Shown here piece by piece: positions 26,251-35,049 of a DNA stretch of 64,000 nucleotides. Under the pieces are notes generated by a model. That model saw only the letters and a program-made list of their open reading frames with translations, was not told the origin of the DNA and searched no databases. The position numbers were made by a program, and so were the translations under genes. Source of the DNA: QHVT01 sp036389275 (GTDB lineage Bacteria; Acidobacteriota; Thermoanaerobaculia; Gp7-AA8); assembly GCA_036389275.1 (NCBI GenBank), contig DASVQE010000012.1, forward strand, positions 62,001 to 126,000, written 5' to 3'. Within the stretch, counting starts at the first letter, position 1; the number at the start of each line of letters is the position of its first letter.

Positions 26251-27993
26251 ATGGCGTCCAATGACGAGACGAAGAAACCAAATCAGCCGCGTCAGGCGGA
26301 CACCAACGGAGCGGACCTCGAAAACCTCGGCATGGAGGACTTGCTCGACCTTTATGAGAAGCCGTCCCTCGCCGAAGGCGGAATCATCCGTGGCCGCGTC
26401 ATCAAGGTAACGCCCTCCGACGTCGTCGTCGACATCGGCTACAAATCGGAAGGTCTCCTGCCGCTGCACGAAGTCACCGGCTATGACGGCCAGGTGCGCG
26501 TCAAGCGCGGCGACGAGATCGAAGTCTTCGTCGAGCGTCTCGAAGATGCGTCGGGCTATGTCGCACTGTCGCGCGAAAAAGCGGCTCGTATGCGCGTCTG
26601 GGACGACATCGAAGCCGCGTACAAAGCCGATCAGCCGATCGGCGGCCGCGTCATCGAGCGCGTCAAAGGCGGGCTGCAGGTCGACGTCGGCGGAGTGAAG
26701 GCGTTTCTGCCCGGCTCGCTCATCGACACCAAGCCGGTCAAGAACCTCGACGCGCTGCGCGGCCACGAGATGAAGTTCAAGATCGTCTCGTTCGACAAGA
26801 AGCGCAGCAACGTGGTGCTCTCGCGCCGCGCCATCGTCGAAGTCGAGCAGGCGGAGGCGAAGACCGCCACGTTCGGACGCCTCAAGGAAGGCGAGCTGAC
26901 GCACGGCGTGGTGAAGAACATCACCGACTACGGCGTCTTCGTCGACCTCGGCGGCGTCGACGGTCTGCTGCACATCACCGACATCTCCTGGGGCCGCGTC
27001 ACCCATCCGTCCGAGTACTTCAACGTCGGCGACGAGATCGAGGTGATGGTCCTCAAATTCGATCCCTCTTCCGAGCGCGTCTCGCTCGGCTACAAACAGA
27101 AGTCGCCCGATCCCTGGTCCGACGTCGCCGACCGCTATCCGCTCGGCTCGAAAGTGCGCGGCCGCGTGGTCTCGCTCACCGACTACGGCGCGTTCCTCGA
27201 GCTCGAAGAAGGTGTGGAAGGGCTGATTCACGTCAGCGAGATGTCGTGGACGAAGAAGGTCCGCCATCCGGCCAAGATGCTGAACATGGGCGACGAGGTG
27301 GAAGCGGTCGTCTCCGACGTCAACATCGCCAACCGCCGCATCTCGCTCTCGCTCAAAGCGCTCGAACAGAATCCGTGGGACACGATCTCCGAGCGTTATC
27401 CGGTCGGCACCGTGATCGAAGGAAAAGTCCGCAACCTCACCGACTTCGGCGCGTTCGTCGAAGTGGAAGAAGGCATCGACGGGCTGATTCACATCTCCGA
27501 CATGTCGTGGCACCGGCGCCTCAAGCACCCGAGCGAGGTGCTCAAGAAGGGCGACACGGTGAAGGCGCGCGTGATCAACGTCGACGGCGAGAACCAGCGG
27601 CTGTCGCTGTCGATCCGCGAGTTTCTGCCGAACGAATGGGACAACTTCGCGCGCGGCCACAACATCGGCGACGAAGTGGTCGGCGTGGTCTCGAAGATCA
27701 CCGACTTCGGCCTCTTCGTGCGGCTGGCCGACGGGGTCGAAGGGCTCGCCCACGTTTCCGAGGTGCAGCGCGATCCGCGGCAGAAACTCGACAAGACCTT
27801 TCATCCCGGCGAGCCGCTGCGCGCGCGCATCATCAAGATCGACGTCAACGAGCGGAAGATCGGATTGACCACGCGCGACGTCGAGCCGCTCAGCGAGGAA
27901 GAGCGCGCGCAGGCCGGCGCCGAGCCTCACGAAGCGGCCGCCGAGACGCAGGAAGCCGCCGCGCCCGGCACGCCACCGGACGAGCACGAATAG
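26251..27993 (+). CDS. rpsA: 30S ribosomal protein S1
   Basis: S1 brings mRNA to the 30S subunit. The 580-residue protein carries six S1/OB domains at roughly 40-110, 128-195, 213-282, 298-369, 385-456 and 470-545. The last four are most alike, each with a stretch such as ITDYGVFVDLGGVDGLLHITD. The N-terminal 30 residues are polar and disordered; the C-terminus is acidic and alanine-rich. A purine-rich AGGGGG lies about 13 bases before the ATG. Confidence 0.97.
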   Translation: MASNDETKKPNQPRQADTNGADLENLGMEDLLDLYEKPSLAEGGIIRGRVIKVTPSDVVVDIGYKSEGLLPLHEVTGYDGQVRVKRGDEIEVFVERLEDASGYVALSREKAARMRVWDDIEAAYKADQPIGGRVIERVKGGLQVDVGGVKAFLPGSLIDTKPVKNLDALRGHEMKFKIVSFDKKRSNVVLSRRAIVEVEQAEAKTATFGRLKEGELTHGVVKNITDYGVFVDLGGVDGLLHITDISWGRVTHPSEYFNVGDEIEVMVLKFDPSSERVSLGYKQKSPDPWSDVADRYPLGSKVRGRVVSLTDYGAFLELEEGVEGLIHVSEMSWTKKVRHPAKMLNMGDEVEAVVSDVNIANRRISLSLKALEQNPWDTISERYPVGTVIEGKVRNLTDFGAFVEVEEGIDGLIHISDMSWHRRLKHPSEVLKKGDTVKARVINVDGENQRLSLSIREFLPNEWDNFARGHNIGDEVVGVVSKITDFGLFVRLADGVEGLAHVSEVQRDPRQKLDKTFHPGEPLRARIIKIDVNERKIGLTTRDVEPLSEEERAQAGAEPHEAAAETQEAAAPGTPPDEHE

Positions 27994-28002
27994 AGGCGAC
28001 GA

Positions 28003-29010
28003 ATGACCGACCTCGAGTCGCCCGAGATGCAGCGAGAGCAGGAGCCGCCGGTCGGTCCGCCGCCGGCGCCCGCGGTTCCGGACAGCGTTCCGCCCGCGCC
28101 TCCGCGCAAGTCGCGCACCGGCGCCTTCTTCTTCGGCGCGCTCACCGGCTGCCTGCTGCTCTTCGGCGGAGTCTTCCTGCTGGCGATGTTCGCGCTCGCC
28201 GCCGGCAAGGACTCGACCGACTTTTCGATCTCGACCGAGAAGGTCGCCATCATCCCGATCGAAGGCGAGATCATCGACGCGCGCGACACGCTCGACGCGC
28301 TGCGCAAGTACTCGAGGAGCGCCGCCGTCAAGGCGATGGTGGTGCGCATCAACAGCCCCGGCGGCGCCATCGCGCCTTCGCAGGAGATCTACTCCGCGAT
28401 CCGGCGCACGCGCGCCGACAGCGGCAAGCCGATCGTGGCCTCGCTCGACAGCGTCGCCGCCTCCGGCGGTTTCTACATCGCGTCCGCTTGCGACGAGATC
28501 GTTTCCAACCCCGGCTCGATCACCGGCTCCATCGGCGTGATCATGCAGTGGTTCGACATGAAGGATCTCGTCAAGTGGGCCAAGCTCAAGCCGGAGACGA
28601 TCACCAGCGGCGCGCTCAAGGATGCCGGCAATCCGTACCGCGAGCTCACGCCCGCCGAGCGGCAGTATTTCCAGTCGATCGTCTCGCAACTGCACCAGCA
28701 GTTCGTGCGCGACGTCGCCAACGGGCGCGGCAAGCGGATGAAGCTCGAGGAAGTGGCGCGCATCGCCGACGGGCGCGTCTTCACCGGCGAGCAGGCCTTG
28801 CAACTGAAGCTCGTCGACCGCCTCGGCAGCATCGACGACGCCGTCGACACGGCCGCAAAACTCGCCCACATCAGCGGCGAGCCGGCCCGCATCTGGCCGC
28901 GCCGCCGCGAGGGCGGTCTGCTCGATCTGCTCAGCGATTCCGGCGACGCCGAAGGCCTGCTCTCGCGCGCATTGAGCCGCAGGCTGCCGCAGTTTCTCTA
29001 TCACTGGTAA
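28003..29010 (+). CDS. sppA: Signal peptide peptidase SppA (short form)
   Basis: A 335-residue membrane-bound serine protease that digests released signal peptides. A proline-rich cytoplasmic N-terminus is followed by one membrane helix (about 41-67). The Ser/Lys dyad is visible as S154 in SVAASGGFYIAS and K206 in SGALKDAGNPYR. The length fits the single-domain 36-kDa type. It lies 9 bp after rpsA, so the two are probably co-transcribed. Confidence 0.93.
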   Translation: MTDLESPEMQREQEPPVGPPPAPAVPDSVPPAPPRKSRTGAFFFGALTGCLLLFGGVFLLAMFALAAGKDSTDFSISTEKVAIIPIEGEIIDARDTLDALRKYSRSAAVKAMVVRINSPGGAIAPSQEIYSAIRRTRADSGKPIVASLDSVAASGGFYIASACDEIVSNPGSITGSIGVIMQWFDMKDLVKWAKLKPETITSGALKDAGNPYRELTPAERQYFQSIVSQLHQQFVRDVANGRGKRMKLEEVARIADGRVFTGEQALQLKLVDRLGSIDDAVDTAAKLAHISGEPARIWPRRREGGLLDLLSDSGDAEGLLSRALSRRLPQFLYHW

Positions 29011-29023
29011 GCGGGAGGCAACT

Positions 29024-29419
29024 TTGGACGAAACGACCGATCTCGATCTCGAACAGGATCAGGAAGAGGAAGAGGAAGAGAGCGCGCCCGGCGCCGGCGT
29101 GATGACCAAGGCGGAGCTCGTCGACGAGGTCGCCCGCGTGGTCCAGCTCACCAAGAAACAGGCCGAGACCATCGTCAACATCGTCTTCGACTCCATCGTC
29201 GACTCGCTGCGCTCCGGCCAGAAAATCGAGCTGCGCGGCTTCGGCAGCTTCCGCCTCCGCAGCCGCAAGTCGCGCACCGGCCGCAATCCGAAGACCGGCG
29301 AGAAAGTGGAAGTGCCGTCGAAGAAGATTCCGTACTTCAAGCCGGGCAAGGAGCTCAAGGAGCTGATCAACAAGGCCCTCGGCGACGGAGGAGACGGCGC
29401 CGCTCCGGCCGGCGAGTAA
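29024..29419 (+). CDS. HU/IHF-family DNA-binding protein with acidic N-terminal extension
   Basis: A 131-residue nucleoid protein. Residues 27-118 are a complete HU/IHF domain (MTKAELVDEVARVV, ELRGFGSFRLRSRKSRTGRNP with the DNA-intercalating proline arm, PYFKPGKELKELI). Ahead of it sit 26 residues dominated by Asp and Glu. The TTG at 29024 is supported by GGGAGG five bases upstream; the alternative ATG at 29102 would remove the acidic part and has no comparable site. The acidic tail could tune DNA binding. Confidence 0.88.
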   Translation: MDETTDLDLEQDQEEEEEESAPGAGVMTKAELVDEVARVVQLTKKQAETIVNIVFDSIVDSLRSGQKIELRGFGSFRLRSRKSRTGRNPKTGEKVEVPSKKIPYFKPGKELKELINKALGDGGDGAAPAGE

Positions 29420-29428
29420 GTCTTCTTC

Positions 29429-29938
29429 GTGGAAATCCTGTATACCCCCTGGAGGTATCACTACTTGACCGCACCGAAACGCGAGCAGCCGGTGGGGTGC
29501 ATCTTCTGCATCGCCGCCGCCTCGGACGACGTGCGCGCCACGCTCACGCTCTTTCGCGCCGCCGACACCGTGGTCATGCTCAATCGCTATCCGTACACCA
29601 ACGGCCACCTGATGGTCGCGCCGGTCGCGCATGAGGCGCGTCTGTTCGACAGCACCGACGCCTCGCTGCGCGCGTTGATCCGCCTGACCGCCGAGGCGCA
29701 GCGCATTCTGTCGGACGTCTACCATCCTGACGGCTTCAACGTCGGCATGAACTTCGGCAGCGTCGCCGGCGCCGGCGTGGCCGATCACTACCACGTGCAC
29801 GTCGTACCGCGCTGGGGCGGCGACTCGAACTTCATGACCGTCACCGCGCAGACGCGCCTCGTGCCGGAGGAGCTCGAGGTCACCTACGACAAGCTCGCGC
29901 CGCATTTCGCCGAGCTCGGAGAACGGCTGTCCGGATGA
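29429..29938 (+). CDS. HIT-family nucleotide hydrolase/phosphorylase
   Basis: A 169-residue histidine-triad protein. The zinc cysteines C24 and C27 (CIFC) and the triad H120-Y-H122-V-H124 (HYHVHVVPRW) are present, and NRYPYTNGHLMVAP is the usual substrate-binding stretch. The opening LYTPWRYHYL matches Ap4A-phosphorylase-like members, so it probably cleaves dinucleoside polyphosphates or AMP-conjugates. The start is GTG 29429; it overlaps the next gene by 4 bp. Confidence 0.88.
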   Translation: MEILYTPWRYHYLTAPKREQPVGCIFCIAAASDDVRATLTLFRAADTVVMLNRYPYTNGHLMVAPVAHEARLFDSTDASLRALIRLTAEAQRILSDVYHPDGFNVGMNFGSVAGAGVADHYHVHVVPRWGGDSNFMTVTAQTRLVPEELEVTYDKLAPHFAELGERLSG

Positions 29939-30306
29939 AGTCGCGCGCCATTCCAGCGATGATCCTGGCCTTCCTCGTGCCCGGCGCCGGCCATCTCTTC
30001 CTCGGCCGCCGCACGCGCGCCGCCGGCTTCTTCGTCATCATCGTCTTCCTCTTCTTCGCCGGCCTGCAGATCGACGGCGCGCTCTACACGCTCGCCGAAA
30101 GCCGCGGCCAGTTGCTCAAGCTCCTGGCCACCCTCGGCTCGATGGGCTCCGGCGCGCTCTACTTCGTCGCCAACGCGATGGGCGAGCACGGCAGCGTCAC
30201 CTCGATCACCTACGAATACGGCACGACCTTCACGCTCACCGCCGGCCTGATGAACCTCCTGCTCGTCCTCGACTGCTACGACATCGCCGTCGGGAGGAAG
30301 GAGTGA
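29935..30306 (+). CDS. Small multi-pass membrane protein (DUF6677-like)
   Basis: A 123-residue membrane protein with about three to four hydrophobic segments. It opens with AMILAFLVPGAGHLFLGRRTRA, the pattern of short membrane proteins such as DUF6677 seen in Acidobacteriota; the assignment is from memory of that family and is tentative. It overlaps the HIT gene and the next small gene, so the three and lpxB form one translationally coupled run. Confidence 0.65.
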   Translation: MKSRAIPAMILAFLVPGAGHLFLGRRTRAAGFFVIIVFLFFAGLQIDGALYTLAESRGQLLKLLATLGSMGSGALYFVANAMGEHGSVTSITYEYGTTFTLTAGLMNLLLVLDCYDIAVGRKE

Positions 30307-30494
30307 GCCTGCTGCGGCATCACGTCGTGCTGATGTTCATCTACGCCGTCTGCGCGGCGGCCTACTTCACGCTGCTCTGGAAGTGGGAGCTGGCGCGCGC
30401 CGAACGGATCCGCTTCTTCTTCTTCGTCTTCGGAGCGCTCTTCGTCGGCGGCATCGTCCTCGGATGGGTGATGTTCCCGTTCCCGCTCCGATGA
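30303..30494 (+). CDS. Two-helix small membrane protein
   Basis: A 63-residue protein with two hydrophobic helices (VVLMFIYAVCAAAYFTLLW and FFFFVFGALFVGGIVLGWVMF) joined by a short charged loop. It starts at GTG 30303 overlapping the preceding stop, and its own stop overlaps the lpxB start. The family is not recognised; the tight coupling suggests a structural or assembly role near the lipid A enzymes, which is speculation. Confidence 0.6.
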   Translation: MSLLRHHVVLMFIYAVCAAAYFTLLWKWELARAERIRFFFFVFGALFVGGIVLGWVMFPFPLR

Positions 30495-31588
30495 AGCTCG
30501 CCATCGTAGCCGGCGAAGCCTCCGGCGACCTGCACGCTTCCGAGGTGATCCGCGAGCTCAAGACGCTCGCGCCGGTCAGCGCCTTCGGCATCGGCGGCGA
30601 CCTGCTCGCACGCGAAGGCGTCGAGCTGCTCCATCACGCCAGCGAGATGGGCGTGGTCGGCTTCGTTGACGTGGTGCTCCGCTTCCGGATGTTCCGCCGC
30701 GTCTTCCGCGAGCTGCTCGAGCGCATCGAGCGCGAGCGTCCCGACCTCGTCTTCCTGATCGACTATCCCGGCTTCAACCTGCGCGTGGCCAAACGCTGCA
30801 AAGAGCTCGGCCTGCGCGTCGTCTACTACATCTCGCCGCAGGTGTGGGCGTGGCACACCGGACGCGTGCGCCAGATCGCGAAGAACGTCGATCGGATGAT
30901 CGTCATCTTTCCGTTCGAGGAAGCCTTCTATCGCAAGCACGGCGTGCCGGTGACCTACGTCGGCAACCCGCTGGTCGAACAGCTCGCGCACGTGCAGCGC
31001 CGCGCGACGAGCGGCGGTGCGCTGCGCATCGCGCTGCTGCCCGGCTCGCGCACGCAGGAAGTGGAGACGCTGCTGCCGCCGATGCTCGATGCCGTGGCCA
31101 TCCTGCGCGCCGAGCGCGAAGTCGACGCCTACATCATCCAGGCGCCGACCATCAGCCGCGAGAAACTGCAGCGCATCGTCGACGAGAAGCGCGTGAACGT
31201 TCCGATCATCGCCCACGACCGCGAAGCCGTGGCCGCCGCCGACGTCGCGCTCTCCGCCTCCGGCACCGCCACCCTCGAAGCGGCCGTCCTCGGCACGCCA
31301 GTCGTGGTCATGTATCGCCTCAACCGCGCCACGTATCTCCTCGGCCGCAAGCTGGTGAACCTGCCGCACTGGAGCCTGGTCAACATCATCGCCGAGCGGG
31401 AAGTGGTGCCCGAGCTGATCCAGGATCAGGTCAACGGCGCGCGGATCGCGGAGGAAGTGCGGAAGATCGTCGCGCCCGAGCGCTACGCAACGATCGTCGC
31501 CGAGCTCGATGCCGTGCGCGCGCAGCTCGGCGAGCCGGGCGCCGCGCGGCGGGCCGCCGCCGAAATCCATAAGATGGCAGGCGCATGA
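30491..31588 (+). CDS. lpxB: Lipid-A-disaccharide synthase
   Basis: LpxB joins UDP-2,3-diacylglucosamine to lipid X to give the lipid A disaccharide at the inner membrane. The 365-residue GT-B enzyme opens with KLAIVAGEASGDLHASEVI and carries VFLIDYPGFNLRVAK, YYISPQVWAWHTGRV, LPGSRTQEVETLLP and the late SASGTATLEAAVLGTPVVVMYR, all typical. The family start at 30491 overlaps the preceding stop; a longer upstream frame is an overlap artefact. It overlaps the exporter gene by 4 bp. Confidence 0.97.
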   Translation: MKLAIVAGEASGDLHASEVIRELKTLAPVSAFGIGGDLLAREGVELLHHASEMGVVGFVDVVLRFRMFRRVFRELLERIERERPDLVFLIDYPGFNLRVAKRCKELGLRVVYYISPQVWAWHTGRVRQIAKNVDRMIVIFPFEEAFYRKHGVPVTYVGNPLVEQLAHVQRRATSGGALRIALLPGSRTQEVETLLPPMLDAVAILRAEREVDAYIIQAPTISREKLQRIVDEKRVNVPIIAHDREAVAAADVALSASGTATLEAAVLGTPVVVMYRLNRATYLLGRKLVNLPHWSLVNIIAEREVVPELIQDQVNGARIAEEVRKIVAPERYATIVAELDAVRAQLGEPGAARRAAAEIHKMAGA

Positions 31589-33483
31589 GCGTCCTGCGGC
31601 GTCTCTACGCGTACCTGCGCAACTACAAAGCCTGGGCGTTCCTCGCCTTCGGCTCGATGATCCTCTTCGCGCTGACGCAGACCGTGCTGGCCGCGCTGGT
31701 GCGCCCGATCATCGACGACGTGCTCACGCCGCCCGGCGTCGCGCGCAAGGTCGCGCCGAATCCGCGCACGTCGTTCGTGCAGCAGCAGCTCCAGGAGAAA
31801 GCGCCGGCGGTGATCCGCGCCCAGCAGCGCTTCGAGAGATGGTGGAACGGCGATCCGGCCCTCAAGTGGAAGCGCGTCCTGACCATCCTGCTGCTCGTCT
31901 TCGTGGTGCGCGCCTTCACATCATTTCTATCTGAATATTCGTTTCAAAAAGTCGGGCTATCAACCGTACGCGATTTAAGGAACGAATTGTATGAACGCAT
32001 CATCCACCAGAGCCATCGCTTCTTCAGCGAGCGCTCCACCGGGGAAATGATCAGCCGCGTCGTCTCCGACGCCGACGCGATTCAGGCGGCGGTCTCGACG
32101 CGCATGGGCGACCTGCTGCAGGAGTCGGTCACGCTCTTCGGCCTGATCCTCTACGTCTTCATCCTCAACCCGATCCTGGCGCTGGTGAGCTTCGTCGGTG
32201 CGCCGCTGATCGTGCTGCCGGTCGTGCAGTTCGGCAAGCGCCTCCGCAAGACCACCCACCGCTCGCAGGAGCGGATGGCCGAGATCGCCACGCTGCTCGA
32301 GGAGACCATCCGCGGCGTGCGCATCGTCAAGGCCTTCACCATGGAGCCGTTCGAGATCGACCGCTTCCGCGACGCCTCGCGCCGCCATCTGAAGTGGAAC
32401 CTGAGCGCGCAGCGCGTGCAGGCCATGACCTCGCCGGTGATGGAGCTGCTGGCCGGCGTCTGCATGGTGCTGCTGTTCGCCTACGCGCAGTCGCGCATCG
32501 CCGCGCGCACGCTCACCGGCGGCGAGTTCGCCAGCTTTCTCACCGCACTCGCGCTGATGTACGCGCCGGTCAAGAAGCTCAACAAGGTCAACCTCTCGCT
32601 CAACACCGCGCTCTCCGCCGCCGAGCGCGTCTTCCGCATGCTCGACGTCCCCAATGAGGTAATCGAGAAGCCGGACGCGATCGAGCTGCAGAGCGTCGGC
32701 AGCGGCGTGCGCTACGAGCGCGTGACCTTCTCGTACGGCAACGAGCCGGTGCTGCGCGAGGTCAATCTCGACGTCGCGCCCGGCGAGATCGTGGCGCTGG
32801 TCGGCGGCAGCGGAGCAGGGAAGTCGACGCTGGTGAATCTGCTGCCGCGCTTCTACGACGTCACCTCCGGCCGCATCACCATCGACGGCGTCGACGTCCG
32901 CGACGCGCGCCTCAACTCGCTGCGCAGTCTGATGGGTTTCGTGACGCAGGAAGTGATCCTCTTCAACGACACGGTGCGCAACAACATCGCCTACGGCCGC
33001 AGCAACGTCGAGGAGCGGCTGGTGATCGAGGCCGCGCGCGCCGCGAACGCGCACGAGTTCATCAGCGCGCTGCCCCACGGCTACGACACCACCGTCGGCG
33101 AGAGCGGCGTGCTGCTCTCCGGCGGCCAGCGCCAGCGCCTGGCCATCGCCCGAGCGCTCTTCAAGGATCCGCCGATCCTCATCCTCGACGAGGCCACCTC
33201 GGCACTCGACACGGAGTCGGAGCGGCTCGTGCAGCAGGCGCTGAACAACCTCATGCGCGGCCGCACCACGCTCGTCATTGCTCACCGCCTCTCCACCATC
33301 CGCAGCGCGCACAAGATCGTCGTTCTCGACAAAGGGGCGGTGTCGGAGATGGGCACGCACGAGGAGCTGCTCGCGCGCCGCGGCGTCTATCGCAAGCTGT
33401 ACGACCTGCAGTTCGTGGATGATTCTGCCTCTTCTCCAGTTCATGCCGAGCGCAGCGAGGCATCTCCGGCGGCACCGCGATGA
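31585..33483 (+). CDS. msbA: MsbA-type ABC exporter (lipid A flippase candidate)
   Basis: A 632-residue half-transporter with an N-terminal six-helix membrane domain (first 340 residues) and a C-terminal ATPase: Walker A GGSGAGKS at 407-414, signature LLSGGQRQRLAIARAL, Walker B LILDEATSALD and switch histidine IAHRLSTI. Its place right after lpxB fits flipping of lipid A-core across the inner membrane. The last 15 residues or so (PVHAERSEASPAAPR) are encoded by the left arm of a dispersed inverted repeat, so the ancestral protein was probably shorter. Confidence 0.92.
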   Translation: MSVLRRLYAYLRNYKAWAFLAFGSMILFALTQTVLAALVRPIIDDVLTPPGVARKVAPNPRTSFVQQQLQEKAPAVIRAQQRFERWWNGDPALKWKRVLTILLLVFVVRAFTSFLSEYSFQKVGLSTVRDLRNELYERIIHQSHRFFSERSTGEMISRVVSDADAIQAAVSTRMGDLLQESVTLFGLILYVFILNPILALVSFVGAPLIVLPVVQFGKRLRKTTHRSQERMAEIATLLEETIRGVRIVKAFTMEPFEIDRFRDASRRHLKWNLSAQRVQAMTSPVMELLAGVCMVLLFAYAQSRIAARTLTGGEFASFLTALALMYAPVKKLNKVNLSLNTALSAAERVFRMLDVPNEVIEKPDAIELQSVGSGVRYERVTFSYGNEPVLREVNLDVAPGEIVALVGGSGAGKSTLVNLLPRFYDVTSGRITIDGVDVRDARLNSLRSLMGFVTQEVILFNDTVRNNIAYGRSNVEERLVIEAARAANAHEFISALPHGYDTTVGESGVLLSGGQRQRLAIARALFKDPPILILDEATSALDTESERLVQQALNNLMRGRTTLVIAHRLSTIRSAHKIVVLDKGAVSEMGTHEELLARRGVYRKLYDLQFVDDSASSPVHAERSEASPAAPR

Positions 33484-33537
33484 TGGCGCACCTCGCTCGG
33501 TGCCGCCGGAGATCCCTCGCTGCGCTCGGGATGAACT
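33438..33537. repeat. 40-bp inverted repeat at the end of msbA (GAGCGCAGCGAGG family)
   Basis: Arms 33438-33477 and 33498-33537 are complementary at 38 of 40 positions with a 20-base loop. The two differences are paired: the left arm has ATGCC...GGCAT and the right arm ATCCC...GGGAT around the same core, so each arm keeps its own small stem. The left arm lies inside the msbA reading frame and writes its C-terminus. The core GAGCGCAGCGAGG belongs to a type of repeat seen in many GC-rich bacteria. Confidence 0.88.
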
Positions 33538-33544
33538 TACAAAG

Positions 33545-34162
33545 ATGAAGCTCCTCTCCTTCATGGCCTATCTCGTCGTCCGCATCCTCACCGCCACCTT
33601 GCGCGTACGCCACGTCCATCCCGAGCGGCTCGAGCGCACGCCGCAGTACATCCTGGCCTTCTGGCATTCGCACCTGCTGCCGGTCCTCGGCTGCGCGCGC
33701 TGGCGACACCCGATCAGCGTGATGGTCTCGCGCTCGCACGACGGCGAGCTGATCGCGCGCGTCCTCGGCCACTACGGCGTCGCCTCCGCCCGCGGCTCGT
33801 CGTCGCGCGGTGGCAGTGCGGCGCTGCGCGAGTTCGTCCGCGAGGGACGGGAAGGCCGCAACCTCGTCTTCACACCCGACGGTCCGCGCGGTCCGGCGCG
33901 CGTCGCGAAAGAAGGCGTCGTCACCGCCGCGCGGCTCACAGGACTGCCGCTGCAGCCGATCGCCGTCGCCGCGCGGCGCAAGAAATTTCTCGGCTCGTGG
34001 GACCGGATGCTCCTTCCGTTTCCGTTCACGCGCACCGTTTGCGTGTACGGTGAGCCGCTGCTCGTGCCGCGCGACGCCGAGGCCGAGCCGTGGCGCGCGC
34101 GACTCGAACAGACATTGAATGCGCTCAGCGACGAAGCCGAGCGACTGGTAGACGAACGATGA
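33545..34162 (+). CDS. Lysophospholipid acyltransferase family protein (DUF374)
   Basis: A 205-residue membrane-associated acyltransferase-like protein. After a short hydrophobic N-terminus it shows FWHSHLLPVLG, VSRSHDGELIARVL, ARGSSSRGGSAALREF and FTPDGPRGPARVAKEG, the block pattern of DUF374. The histidine of SRSHDG takes the place of the HX4D-type catalytic histidine. Next to lpxB and msbA it may add an acyl chain to lipid A or Kdo-lipid A; this is inferred from context. ATG 33545 follows the inverted repeat directly; upstream frame is repeat sequence. Confidence 0.85.
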   Translation: MKLLSFMAYLVVRILTATLRVRHVHPERLERTPQYILAFWHSHLLPVLGCARWRHPISVMVSRSHDGELIARVLGHYGVASARGSSSRGGSAALREFVREGREGRNLVFTPDGPRGPARVAKEGVVTAARLTGLPLQPIAVAARRKKFLGSWDRMLLPFPFTRTVCVYGEPLLVPRDAEAEPWRARLEQTLNALSDEAERLVDER

Positions 34163-35049
34163 TCAACAGCATGACCGGCTTCGGCCGCACCTCCGGCGCG
34201 CTCTCGGCGCGCTACTTCGCAACCGTCACCGCCAAGAGCGTCAACCACCGCTTTCTCGAGCTCTCGGTGCGCTTGCCCGAGTACCTCTGGGAAATGGAGC
34301 CGGTGCTGCGCGGCGTCGCCTCCGAGTTCTTCTCGCGCGGCAAGGTCGATCTTTCCGTCCGCGTGCAGCGCACCCAGAATCCGGAATACAGCATCCGCAT
34401 CAATGCGCAGATCGCGAACTCCGTCATTCCGCAGTTGCGCTCCATCGCCGAGGAGCTCGGCCTCGGCGCGTCGCTCACCGGCAGCGATCTGATGCGCGTG
34501 CCCGACCTGCTGCAGGTCGAGCCGGTCGACGCAGAGGTCACCGACGAGGAACGCGAGTCGCTGGTGCGCCTCGTGCGCGAAGCCTTCACGCAGATGACCG
34601 CCATGCGCGAGCGCGAAGGCGCCGCCTTGCGCGACGACATCCTCGGGCGCGTCGCCTCGATGCGCGCGCTGCGCGATCAGCTCGCCGCCCATCGCGACGA
34701 GGTGCGCAGCGAGCTGCTGGCCAGCTATCAGCAACGCGTGCAGGAGATCGCCGCATCCGCGAACGTCGAAGTCTCGCAGGAGCGCATCGCCCAGGAGGTG
34801 GTGATGATGGTCGAGAAAGGCGACATCGCCGAAGAGCTGATGCGCCTCGGCCATCATCTCGAGCAGACCGACAAAGTCGCCGGCGGCAAAGAAGCCGCGG
34901 GCAAGAAGCTCGACTTCATCTCGCAGGAGATGATTCGCGAGATCAACACCATGGGCTCGAAGTCGCGCTCGGCCGCCATCCGGACGCTGGTTGTAGAATT
35001 GAAGGCGGAGGTGGAACGCATCCGCGAGCAGGTTCAGAATGTCGAGTAA
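34159..35049 (+). CDS. yicC: YicC-family endoribonuclease
   Basis: A 296-residue protein beginning INSMTGFGRTSG, the invariant YicC start, with KSVNHRFLELSVRLPE next and the C-terminal GKKLDFISQEMIREINTMGSKS with conserved acidic residues. YicC proteins are RNA endonucleases involved in small-RNA turnover in E. coli. It overlaps the acyltransferase by 4 bp and gmk by 11 bp; yicC-gmk-rpoZ is a widely conserved order. Confidence 0.94.
   Translation: MINSMTGFGRTSGALSARYFATVTAKSVNHRFLELSVRLPEYLWEMEPVLRGVASEFFSRGKVDLSVRVQRTQNPEYSIRINAQIANSVIPQLRSIAEELGLGASLTGSDLMRVPDLLQVEPVDAEVTDEERESLVRLVREAFTQMTAMREREGAALRDDILGRVASMRALRDQLAAHRDEVRSELLASYQQRVQEIAASANVEVSQERIAQEVVMMVEKGDIAEELMRLGHHLEQTDKVAGGKEAAGKKLDFISQEMIREINTMGSKSRSAAIRTLVVELKAEVERIREQVQNVE

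Noticed and set aside
26179..29004. 941-codon open frame on the minus strand opposite rpsA and sppA
   Set aside because: It lies antisense to two certain genes, its translation is dominated by Arg, Asp, His and Val as expected for the complement of GC-rich coding DNA, and no domain is recognisable.
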